This document shows positions 34,278-41,724 of a stretch of 64,000 bases of DNA, in pieces. The DNA comes from Streptomyces roseicoloratus. Lineage in GTDB: Bacteria > Actinomycetota > Actinomycetes > Streptomycetales > Streptomycetaceae. The notes below the pieces were generated by a model. That model saw only the letters and a program-made list of their open reading frames with translations, did no database searches and had not been told where the DNA came from. The stretch's first letter is position 1. Each line of letters begins with the position of its first letter. The translations under genes were made by a program, and so were the position numbers. The stretch lies in assembly GCF_004117935.1 (NCBI RefSeq), contig NZ_SDOY01000131.1, positions 1 to 64,000 of the forward strand, written 5' to 3'.

Positions 34278-34772
34278 ATGGAAGCGGAGCGATTGATCGC
34301 GACAGGTCGGCATGCGCTGGCCGAGAGTCGTGTGGCGTGGGACATCGTGGCGGAGGCCTGGCAGGCCCAGGCCCTCGCCCAGGCGATAGGCAGTCATCTC
34401 GCGCTGTGCGGCCCGCTGGAGCTGCGGAGCGAGGCACGAGGACTGAGCGAGACGGTCGGCGGACGGGGCGCGGTCGACCACCCGGCACTGCGTGCGGGCG
34501 GTCCACGCGCCGCGCAGCTGACCGGCGTCGGGGACGCGCGAGTGGCACTGACCGCTCTGGGCGCGCTCCTCGGGGAGGTGGGCATCGCCCTGGTGGGCGT
34601 GGCCTGTGCCACCGACGACGAGGGGCTCTACTGGCAGTGCATCGAGGCCATCGACGCCGCTGACGAGGCCGGTGACCGGGTCCGCGCGATGCTCCGCCGT
34701 CTCGCCGTCCGCGACCGCGACCGCCCTCCCGACCGGACCCGCGGCCGAGCGGGCCCGACCGCGGGCCGTTAG
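34278..34772 (+). CDS. Conserved Streptomyces protein (possibly DUF6099)
   Basis: A 164-residue alpha-helical, Ala/Leu-rich cytosolic protein, MEAERLIATGRHALAESRVA, containing AWQAQALAQAIGSHLALCGP and LYWQCIEAIDAADEAGDRVR. I recall a Streptomyces-restricted family with this start (DUF6099) but cannot confirm it. GGGGGCGGCG precedes the ATG at 34278. Its TAG overlaps the TAA of the convergent gene by three bases, with no terminator hairpin between them. Function unknown. Confidence 0.65.
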   Translation: MEAERLIATGRHALAESRVAWDIVAEAWQAQALAQAIGSHLALCGPLELRSEARGLSETVGGRGAVDHPALRAGGPRAAQLTGVGDARVALTALGALLGEVGIALVGVACATDDEGLYWQCIEAIDAADEAGDRVRAMLRRLAVRDRDRPPDRTRGRAGPTAGR

Positions 34773-35080
34773 GAGGTGCCGGCCACCCATGCCCCGTCGC
34801 GCATGACGACCCGGCCGCGCAGTTCGGGCGTCCCGCGCCAGGCGCGCACCGTCTGCGGCGCCGCGCGCAGATACAGATAGGGGGACTTCTCCTGGCGCGG
34901 ATCCCAGCCGGGGCGCCGGCCGGCAGCTCCGGGTGCAACCGGCGCCCCGGCGCTGAAGAGCTCGATGCCCAGAAGCCGTCCGTGTGCGTCGCAGCCGAGT
35001 ACCGCCGCGCCGTCCTCGGCGGACACCTGCCGGACGGCCTCGCCTGGGGCGATGCCGTCGACGAGGGAGATGTACGCCAT
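34769..35080 (-). CDS. Small DUF2283-like protein
   Basis: A 103-residue protein, MAYISLVDGIAPGEAVRQVS, in which LGCDAHGRLLGIELFSAG matches the short beta hairpin typical of DUF2283-like proteins. The C-terminal half is basic and includes SPYLYLRAAP and a VVMRDGAWVAGTS end. Function unknown. It converges on, and overlaps by its stop codon, the preceding plus-strand gene. Confidence 0.55.
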   Translation of the reverse strand: MAYISLVDGIAPGEAVRQVSAEDGAAVLGCDAHGRLLGIELFSAGAPVAPGAAGRRPGWDPRQEKSPYLYLRAAPQTVRAWRGTPELRGRVVMRDGAWVAGTS

Positions 35081-35200
35081 GTTCGCTGAGGCGTCGTACT
35101 CGACCCGCGAAGCGGCCCTGCCCGTTGCTCGCCGACCTGCGGACTCAGGTCCCGGCTCTCCAGGGAGCGTACTGACGTCGCGGGATCGCCAGGGCGGAGC

Positions 35201-35383
35201 CTAGGCGGGGGTGTCGTCGTGGTGGGACGCCGGGCGGGAGGGGGTGGAGGACTGGAGTTCGGCGTCGAGCTGGGACAGGTCGGCGGTCAGGGCTGCCATG
35301 AGTTCCTCCATCTGCTGCAGCAGCCCCTTCGGGGCGCCGCCCGACGGCTGTACGGGCTGTTCCTGCGCGGCTTCCTGGGACAT
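35201..35383 (-). CDS. Small hypothetical protein, helical
   Basis: A 60-residue protein MSQEAAQEQPVQPSGGAPKG followed by an amphipathic helix LLQQMEELMAALTADLSQLD and a polar tail. GAGGAGG lies six bases before the ATG, one of the best ribosome sites in the area, which supports a real gene. It has no Cys and no signal peptide. Function unknown; a small coiled-coil partner protein is possible. Confidence 0.55.
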   Translation of the reverse strand: MSQEAAQEQPVQPSGGAPKGLLQQMEELMAALTADLSQLDAELQSSTPSRPASHHDDTPA

Positions 35384-35773
35384 GGCGGCCTCCTCGGCCC
35401 GGGCCCTTCGGTGCGGGAAGGGCCGTCAGAGAGAACGACGCACCGGCAACGGCCGCCGGCGCGCGGGCCGGGCGGTCCGGCTCCGCCCCAGCCAACGACC
35501 CCCGCCCGCCCCTGGTCACTGGCCCACGGGGCCGCGGCCCGCCACAGGGTCGGATATTCACCCGACCGAGCCGGTGGAGATCGTCCGCTGACGAAACGGT
35601 TGACGCGGGGGGCGAGGAAGGGCGGGATCACCGGTCGCACGGTTGCCGGGAGTCCTCGGTCGCCGGGAGTCCTCGGTCCGTTCGGGCGCTGAGCGGCCAC
35701 GCCTTGCCGCAGGATGACCGGCGGCTTCCTTCTCGACGGCATGGGCCGGAACGGATCCGGGATGATGTGCGAC
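35384..35773. other. Divergent intergenic region, no gene seen
   Basis: 390 bp between the small minus-strand gene and the SUKH gene. It contains the ribosome site of the former, a TTGACG hexamer near 35598 that could be a -35 for the latter, and a short duplicated CGGGAGTCCTCGGTC (about 35648-35677). No ORF with good codon use was found. Confidence 0.5.
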
Positions 35774-36349
35774 ATGTACACGGAAACCTGTGACCCGGCG
35801 GAGCTCGCCGTCCTCCGCGAGGTCTTCGCCTCCCGTCCCGAGGCGCTGCCGCCGGCCGGCTGGGAGACGGTGCGGGCCTTCGAGGCGGAGCACGGCGTCG
35901 TGCTTCCCGAGCCGTACCGCACGTTCGTCGCGGAGGTCTGCGACGGGCTGCGCGCGGGTCCGCCCTTCTGCGGTCTGCTGCCCCACGGGGACATACCCGA
36001 CGACTGGGGTGCGGGCCGCCCCGAGCGGCCGCTCGCCGAGCCGTTCCCGCTCACGGAGGCGTGGCTTTGGGAGGAGGACGAGGGGGAGACCGAGGGCGAG
36101 GCGGAGCTGGAAGCACGGATGGACGCCGTGTACGACCGTGGCTCGCTGCTGCTGGGCACCGACGGGTGCGGCATGTACTGGCACCTCGTCGTCACCGGGC
36201 CGCAGCGCGGGCACGTCTGGCTGATCGACGACTGCGCCGCGATCCCCTTCGGCACCCGGCCGGGCACCTGCCTGATGCCGGGCACGCCCGGGTTCGCGGG
36301 GTGGGCGGCCCACTGGGCCGAGGGGCGGCCCTGGTTCGCGGAGGACTGA
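35774..36349 (+). CDS. SUKH (SMI1/KNR4) family protein
   Basis: A protein of about 191 residues, MYTETCDPAELAVLREVFAS, with the SUKH pattern: WETVRAFEAEHGVVLPEPYR near the start, an inner GSLLLGTDGCGMYWHLVVTG strand, VWLIDDCAAIPF, and a C-terminal FAGWAAHWAEG helix. The family includes immunity proteins against nuclease toxins and general protein-binding modules. ATG codons at 35762 and 35765 are possible alternative starts. No toxin gene is adjacent, so a regulatory or orphan-immunity role is equally likely. Confidence 0.78.
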   Translation: MYTETCDPAELAVLREVFASRPEALPPAGWETVRAFEAEHGVVLPEPYRTFVAEVCDGLRAGPPFCGLLPHGDIPDDWGAGRPERPLAEPFPLTEAWLWEEDEGETEGEAELEARMDAVYDRGSLLLGTDGCGMYWHLVVTGPQRGHVWLIDDCAAIPFGTRPGTCLMPGTPGFAGWAAHWAEGRPWFAED

Positions 36350-36626
36350 GACGCGGGCTGCGCCGACGGGCGCCCGGTCAGGCTCGCGGCGGCCGTCGAT
36401 CACCCGGCGGCGGCAACGGCACCATGGGCGGGGTACGGACCCGGCCTCCAGCCCGCCTCTCCGCCGGTCTCGCTGCCCGACCGGGTGGCCGGCGCGCGGG
36501 TGGGCCGATGGTTCCGAGGAGCTGTCCGAGGCGATCATGGTTAGTGCTCCGGTCGGCCGGGCATGACCCGGCCAGGACCCATGGGGTCGCACATCTGTGC
36601 GTCATAGTGATACGGGGGAGGACGTC

Positions 36627-36845
36627 ATGGCTTTCGTCTGGTTTTTCGGGGTTCTGGGTGGCGCGTGCCTGCTGCTCATCGTCACGCTCATGCGCCGCAA
36701 CGGGCGGCGGACGGAGACGGCGGAGGGGCTGCGCATCGAGGAGCAGGCTCGTATTCAGGCACATGAGGACCGTGTGTCCTACAACTCCCTGTCCGTGCAC
36801 TCCTCGATGCCCACGGCAGGCGACGCCTACCAGCGGCGTCGCTGA
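36627..36845 (+). CDS. Small single-pass membrane protein
   Basis: A 72-residue protein: MAFVWFFGVLGGACLLLIVT is one membrane helix, followed by a basic, Arg/Glu-rich cytosolic part ending AGDAYQRRR. GGGGGAGG lies six bases upstream. A strong terminator follows at 36862-36892. Monocistronic; function unknown. Confidence 0.7.
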   Translation: MAFVWFFGVLGGACLLLIVTLMRRNGRRTETAEGLRIEEQARIQAHEDRVSYNSLSVHSSMPTAGDAYQRRR

Positions 36846-36861
36846 GACCCGCCGACCAGCC

Positions 36862-36892
36862 CGACGCCCCGGTCACGTCGTGACCGGGGCGT
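36862..36892. terminator. Terminator after the small membrane protein gene
   Basis: Perfect 14-bp arms GACGCCCCGGTCAC (36862-36875) and complement (36879-36892) with a three-base loop, 16 bp after the stop. The following 265 bp up to 37157 hold no gene; CCCGTGGCCACG occurs twice near 37075-37095. Confidence 0.9.
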
Positions 36893-37157
36893 CCGTGTCA
36901 CCGGCGGACGTCCGTGCCGGCGCCCTGCGCCGCGCCGCCGCCCGCCGGGGCGAACCCGCTTCCGGGCACCGCCAGTTGGGGCGGGCTCCGGGAAGGTACG
37001 GTCGACCTGAAGGGACCGTCCCTCATCGACGGCACCGCCGGTGGCGGGCTTCCGGTGGGACGGGCGCGCACCCGTGGCCACGCGCCCGTGGCCACGTCCG
37101 TCCGGCGCGCCCTCCCGCCGCGCCGGGACCGACCGACCCGAAGACAGGAAACGCGGC

Positions 37158-38099
37158 ATGACCGACGGCACGACCGAGAGCAAGGGCCGCCTGCTGGCCA
37201 TCAGCGACCTGCACGTCGCCTACCGGCAGAACCGGGCGATCGTGGAGTCGCTGCGACCCACGACCGACGACGACTGGCTGCTCGTCGCCGGCGACGTCGG
37301 CGAGATGTCCGAGGACATCGAGTGGGCCCTGTCGCTGCTGAGCGAGCGCTTCGCGCGGGTGGTGTGGACACCCGGCAACCACGAGCTGTGGACGCCGAAG
37401 GAGGACCCGGTCCAGCTGCGCGGCCAGGCGCGGTACGAGCACCTGGTCGCCCTGTGCCGCCGCCTCGGCGTCCTGACGCCGGAGGACCCGTACCCCGTGT
37501 GGCACGGCGCGGGCGGTCCGGTCACGGTGGCGCCGCTCTTCGTGCTGTACGACTACTCGTTCCGCGTGCCCGGCGTCACCACCAAGGAGGAGTCCCTCGC
37601 CCGCGCCGAGGAGAACGGCATCGTCTGCACCGACGAGTTCTTCCTCCACCCCGACCCGTACCCCAGCCGCGAGGCCTGGTGCGAGGCCCGCGTCGCGCTC
37701 ACCGAGAAGCGCCTCGAAGAATGCGACCCGGAGCTGCCGACGGTGCTCGTCAACCACTACCCGCTCGTCCGCGAGCCCACCCGGATCCTGCGCTACCCGG
37801 ACTTCGCGCAGTGGTGCGGCACGGAGCGGACCGCGGACTGGCACCTGCGCTTCCGCGCCCGCACGGTCGTCTACGGCCACCTGCACATTCCCCGGACGAC
37901 CTGGCACGACGGGGTGCGCTTCGAGGAGGTGTCGGTCGGCTACCCGCGCGAGTGGAGCCGGCCCCGCCACCCGGCGGTCGGCCTCCGCCGCATCCTGCCC
38001 GAGGAGGCCGGGACCGACGAGCCGAAGCCCGACGAGCGCCTCGAGCCCGAGGAGCGGGGCGCGCCGGGGGAGCGGGGCGCGCCGGGGGAGGGCGCGTGA
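37158..38099 (+). CDS. Calcineurin-like metallophosphoesterase
   Basis: A 313-residue phosphoesterase with the dimetal motifs in order: LLAISDLHVA (DxH), LLVAGDVGE (GDxxE), VVWTPGNHELW (GNHE), VLVNHYPL and VVYGHLHIPR (GHxH). The final 30 residues are charged repeats (EERGAPGERGAPGE). AGGAA precedes the ATG. Its TGA overlaps the GTG of the phosphopantetheinyl transferase. From memory, the same pairing occurs in other Streptomyces, suggesting the phosphatase acts alongside carrier-protein activation, for instance on CoA or 3',5'-ADP-type by-products. The true substrate is unknown. Confidence 0.88.
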   Translation: MTDGTTESKGRLLAISDLHVAYRQNRAIVESLRPTTDDDWLLVAGDVGEMSEDIEWALSLLSERFARVVWTPGNHELWTPKEDPVQLRGQARYEHLVALCRRLGVLTPEDPYPVWHGAGGPVTVAPLFVLYDYSFRVPGVTTKEESLARAEENGIVCTDEFFLHPDPYPSREAWCEARVALTEKRLEECDPELPTVLVNHYPLVREPTRILRYPDFAQWCGTERTADWHLRFRARTVVYGHLHIPRTTWHDGVRFEEVSVGYPREWSRPRHPAVGLRRILPEEAGTDEPKPDERLEPEERGAPGERGAPGEGA

Positions 38100-38788
38100 T
38101 CGGACGCCTGGTGCCGGACGGCGTCGTCGCCGTGCACGCCTTCGAGGACGTCGCCGAGCCGGGCGACCTCCACCCCGAGGAGGCCGCGCTGATCGCGAGG
38201 GCCGTGGACGCCCGGCGCCGCGAGTTCACCACCGCCCGATGGTGCGCCCGGCAGGCCCTGGCGGGCCTGGGCGCGCCCGCCGCCGCGCTGCTGCCCGGCC
38301 CGCACGGCGCGCCGATCTGGCCCGAGGGCACCCTCGGCAGCATCACCCATTGCGCGGGCTTCCGCGCGGCCGTCGCCGCCCGCTCGGCCGCCGTCACCGC
38401 CCTGGGCATCGACGCCGAACCGAACGCGCCCGTGCCCGACGGCGTCCTCGAGGTCATCGCCCTGCCCGGCGAGCACCGCCACCTCCGCGAGCGGGCGCGG
38501 ACGGAACCCGAAGTGCGCTGGGACCGGCTGCTGTTCAGCGCGAAGGAGTCCGTGTACAAGTCCTGGTACCCCTGGACCGGTCAGCGCCTCGCCTTCGAGG
38601 ACGCGGCCCTCACCTTCACCCTGGACCGCCGTGGGGACGGCGGCGGCGGCCGCCGCGGCCTCGGGGGCGGCTTCACCGCCCGCATCCTGCGCCCCGCCCC
38701 GTCGCCGTCCGCCGCCCTGCCCGACCGGCTCGAAGGACGCTGGCTCGCCCAGGAAGGACTCCTGCTCACCGCGATCACGGTGGTCTGA
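38096..38788 (+). CDS. 4'-phosphopantetheinyl transferase, EntD/Sfp type
   Basis: A 230-residue enzyme that moves phosphopantetheine from CoA to carrier proteins of PKS/NRPS or fatty acid synthases. The Mg2+/CoA site is ALGIDAEPNAP near residue 103 and the catalytic FSAKESVYKSWYP is near 150. IGSITHCAGF-like sequence (LGSITHCAGFRAAVAA) is the P1 element of EntD-like enzymes. The GTG start overlaps the phosphatase stop. A Gly/Arg-rich insertion (GDGGGGRRGLGGG) sits near residue 182. It probably serves secondary-metabolite carriers genome-wide; none is encoded in this window. Confidence 0.93.
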   Translation: MIGRLVPDGVVAVHAFEDVAEPGDLHPEEAALIARAVDARRREFTTARWCARQALAGLGAPAAALLPGPHGAPIWPEGTLGSITHCAGFRAAVAARSAAVTALGIDAEPNAPVPDGVLEVIALPGEHRHLRERARTEPEVRWDRLLFSAKESVYKSWYPWTGQRLAFEDAALTFTLDRRGDGGGGRRGLGGGFTARILRPAPSPSAALPDRLEGRWLAQEGLLLTAITVV

Positions 38789-38863
38789 GCCGTCGCCCGG
38801 GGTAGGGACAAGGCGGGGAGGTACCGTGCAGAGAGGAGAGACGATCTCCGCGCGGACCCGAAA

Positions 38864-39020
38864 GACCGCAGGCCGAGGGACCGAGGGGCCGCGGACCGCA
38901 GGACCGCAGGACCGCAGGAACGAGAGACCGAGGACTGTAGGACCGAAGGACTGGGGGACCGCGGGCCCGCAGCCGCCGGGATCGCGCAGCGCAGGACCGT
39001 TCGACCGTTCGACCGTTCGC
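38864..39020. repeat. GACCGCAG-type tandem repeats before mmuM
   Basis: From 38864 to about 38965 the spacer consists of degenerate 8- to 10-bp units of the GACCGCAG/GACCGAGG type. At 38997-39020 three exact CCGTTCGA octamers follow. No gene is seen. Confidence 0.7.
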
Positions 39021-39034
39021 AGCAGGGGTGACCG

Positions 39035-39946
39035 ATGAAACCGGACCGTTCGCTCGCCGCCGCCCTCCGCGAAGGGGCGCTCGTCCTCGACGGAGGCCTC
39101 TCCAACCAGCTGGAGGCCCAGGGCTGCGACCTGTCCGACGCGCTGTGGTCCGCGCGGCTGCTCGCCGACGCGCCCGAGCAGATCGAGGCGGCGCACGCCG
39201 CTTACGTACGCGCCGGGGCCCAGGTCCTCATCACGTCCAGCTACCAGGCCACCTTCGAAGGCTTCGCCCGGCGCGGCGTCGCGCGCGCGGAGACGGCACG
39301 GCTCCTGCTCCGCAGCGTGGAGCTCGCGCGGGCGGCGGGGGAGCGGACGGAGCGGGAGATCTGGGTCGCTGCCTCCGTCGGGCCGTACGGGGCGATGCTC
39401 GCCGACGGCAGCGAGTACCGCGGTCGCTACGGGATGTCGGTCGCCGAGCTCGAACGCTTCCACCGGCCCCGCATCGAGGTCCTGGCCGAGTCCGGGGCCG
39501 ACGTCCTCGCCCTGGAGACGGTTCCGGACGCCTACGAGGCCGAGGCGCTGCTGCGGGCCGCCGGCCGGTCCGGGGCGGTGCCGGTCTGGCTCTCGTACAC
39601 CGTGGACGGCGCGCACACCCGGGCCGGCCAGCGGCTCGAGGACGCCTTCGGGCTCGTCGCGGGGCTCGACCAGGTGGTCGCGGTGGGCGTCAACTGCTGC
39701 GACCCGGCCGACGCCGGGCACGCCGCGGAGGTCGCGGCCGCGGTGTCCGGCAAGCCGGTCGTCGTCTACCCCAACAGCGGGGAGCGCTGGGACGCGGGCA
39801 CCCGGCGCTGGCACGGCGGCACGACCTTCGCGCCCGCCACCACCGCCGGGTGGCGCGCCTCCGGGGCCCGCCTGATCGGCGGCTGCTGCCGCGTGGGCCC
39901 GGACACCGTGGCCGCCCTGGCCGCGAGCGTGTCCGGCCACCCGTAA
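39035..39946 (+). CDS. mmuM: Homocysteine S-methyltransferase
   Basis: A 303-residue Pfam S-methyl_trans barrel that makes methionine from homocysteine, using S-methylmethionine or SAM as donor. The start LVLDGGLSNQLEAQGCDLSD carries the homocysteine-site pattern. Zinc ligands are the Cys in VGVNCCDPADA and the CysCys pair in LIGGCCRVGPDT. ITSSYQATFEGFARRGV is also typical. No cobalamin domain is present. It is monocistronic, preceded by a repeat-filled spacer. It would recycle homocysteine formed by the many SAM-dependent methyltransferases. Confidence 0.92.
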   Translation: MKPDRSLAAALREGALVLDGGLSNQLEAQGCDLSDALWSARLLADAPEQIEAAHAAYVRAGAQVLITSSYQATFEGFARRGVARAETARLLLRSVELARAAGERTEREIWVAASVGPYGAMLADGSEYRGRYGMSVAELERFHRPRIEVLAESGADVLALETVPDAYEAEALLRAAGRSGAVPVWLSYTVDGAHTRAGQRLEDAFGLVAGLDQVVAVGVNCCDPADAGHAAEVAAAVSGKPVVVYPNSGERWDAGTRRWHGGTTFAPATTAGWRASGARLIGGCCRVGPDTVAALAASVSGHP

Positions 39947-40053
39947 GCCGAGGACGGCGCCCGTCCCCCTGGCCCGGGGGAAGCAGGCTCCCGACCCCGT
40001 CCCCTCGTGAAATGCGTTGTGGCCGACGCGCGCCAAAGGTCATGCTGGAACGC

Positions 40054-41724
40054 ATGCTCCTGACGATCAGCACCACCGGCACCCCCGAGAAACCTGCCAC
40101 TGACCTGGGCTTTCTCCTGCACAAGCATCCCGGGAAGGCGCAGTCCTTCTCGACCTCGCACGGCACGGCGCACGTCCTCTACCCCGACGCCGGCCCCGAG
40201 CGGTGCACCGCCGCCCTGCTGCTCGAAGTGGACCCCGTGGCGCTCGTGCGCCGCAGCAGGGGCAAGGGCCGGGGCGGCGCCCCGGACGCGGCGCTCGCCC
40301 AGTACGTGAACGACCGCCCGTACGCCGCCTCCTCGCTGCTCGCCGTCGCCCTCGCGAAGGTGTTCAAGAGCGCCCTGCACGGCAGTTGTGCCGCGCTGCC
40401 GGAGCGGGCCGCCGCCCCGCTGCCGCTGCGGATCGAGGTCCCCGCGCTGCCCGCGCGCGGCGGCGCGGAGCTGGTCACGCGGCTGTTCGGCCCGCTCGGG
40501 TGGGAGACGGTGACCGCCGAACCGGTGCCGCTCGACCCGGAGTTCCCCGAGTGGGGCGACTCCCGCTACGTACGGCTCGTCCTCGAGGGCGAGTTGCGGC
40601 TCGCCGACGCGCTCAACCAGCTCTACGTGCTGCTGCCCGTGCTCGACGACGCCAAGCACTACTGGGTCGCGCCGGACGAGGTGGACAAGCTGCTGCGCGC
40701 CGGTGACGGCTGGCTCGCGGACCACCCGGAGCAGAGGCTGATCACCAGCCGCTATCTGTCCCGCCGTTGGGGCCTGACCCGCGAGGCGACCGAGCGGCTG
40801 GAGCTCGTACGGCTCGCCGAGGCGGACGGCCTCGCCGTCGAGGACGTCGACAACGCGGTCGACGAGACCAGGGACACCGAGGAGCGGCCGGTGCCGCTCG
40901 CCGAGCAGCGCCGCGAGGCGATCCTCGCCGCCCTGCGCGCCGCCGACGCCACCCGCGTCCTCGATCTCGGCTGCGGACAGGGCCAGTTGGTGCAGGCGCT
41001 GCTCAAGGACGTGCGGTTCACCGAGGTCGTCGGCGTCGACGTGTCGGCGCGCGCCCTGGCGATCGCCGCGCGCAGGCTGCGCCTGGAGCGGATGGGCGAG
41101 CGGCAGGCCGCCCGCGTCAAGCTGCTCCAGGGCTCGCTCGCGTACACCGACAAGCGGCTGACCGGCTACGACGCGGCCGTGCTCAGCGAGGTCGTCGAGC
41201 ACCTCGACCTGCCGCGACTGCCCGCGCTCGAGTACGCGGTGTTCGGCTCGGCCCGGCCGCGGACGGTGCTCGTGACGACGCCGAACGTCGAGTACAACGT
41301 GCGCTGGGAGTCGCTGCCGGCCGGACACGTCCGGCACCACGACCACCGCTTCGAGTGGACCCGGGAGGAGTTCCGGGCCTGGGCGGCCCGCGTCGCGGAG
41401 ACGTACGGGTACGAGGTCGGGTTCACGCCCGTCGGACCCGACGACCCGGAGGTCGGCCCGCCGACGCAGATGGCGACCTTCACCCGCGCCGAGGAGAACA
41501 GCGGCGAGGCCAACAGCCAGGGCGGCGGCCGGGTCAACGGCGAGGCCGACGGCCAGGGCAGCGGACAGGGCAACGACCAGGCCAACGGCCGGAGACCCGC
41601 CCGCGACACCGCCACCGCCACCCACACCGACACAGCCGCAGAAACCGGCAACGCCGCCGGAACCGCCACCGACACCGCCACCGAAACCGACACCGAACCG
41701 AGCGAGAAGCAGGACGCGGCATGA
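40054..41724 (+). CDS. hen1: Hen1-type 3'-terminal RNA 2'-O-methyltransferase
   Basis: A 556-residue bacterial Hen1. The N-terminal domain opens MLLTISTTGTPEKPATDLGF with the LLHKHPGKAQSF element (a regulatory/ligase-activating domain). The C-terminal Mn2+-dependent methyltransferase has SAM loop VLDLGCGQGQLVQAL and the metal motif LSEVVEHLDL with HHDHRFEW. It marks the 3' end of broken RNA before Pnkp reseals it, so repaired tRNA resists the same ribotoxin. Residues from about 480 onward are a Gly/Asn- then Thr/Ala/Glu-rich tail of 75 residues not usual in the family. The ATG at 40054 fits the family start; its stop overlaps the next ATG (ATGA). Confidence 0.93.
   Translation: MLLTISTTGTPEKPATDLGFLLHKHPGKAQSFSTSHGTAHVLYPDAGPERCTAALLLEVDPVALVRRSRGKGRGGAPDAALAQYVNDRPYAASSLLAVALAKVFKSALHGSCAALPERAAAPLPLRIEVPALPARGGAELVTRLFGPLGWETVTAEPVPLDPEFPEWGDSRYVRLVLEGELRLADALNQLYVLLPVLDDAKHYWVAPDEVDKLLRAGDGWLADHPEQRLITSRYLSRRWGLTREATERLELVRLAEADGLAVEDVDNAVDETRDTEERPVPLAEQRREAILAALRAADATRVLDLGCGQGQLVQALLKDVRFTEVVGVDVSARALAIAARRLRLERMGERQAARVKLLQGSLAYTDKRLTGYDAAVLSEVVEHLDLPRLPALEYAVFGSARPRTVLVTTPNVEYNVRWESLPAGHVRHHDHRFEWTREEFRAWAARVAETYGYEVGFTPVGPDDPEVGPPTQMATFTRAEENSGEANSQGGGRVNGEADGQGSGQGNDQANGRRPARDTATATHTDTAAETGNAAGTATDTATETDTEPSEKQDAA

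Noticed and set aside
35774..36349. Orphan immunity gene of a polymorphic toxin system
   Set aside because: No toxin, WXG or Rhs-like gene lies within reach, so only the SUKH fold is claimed.
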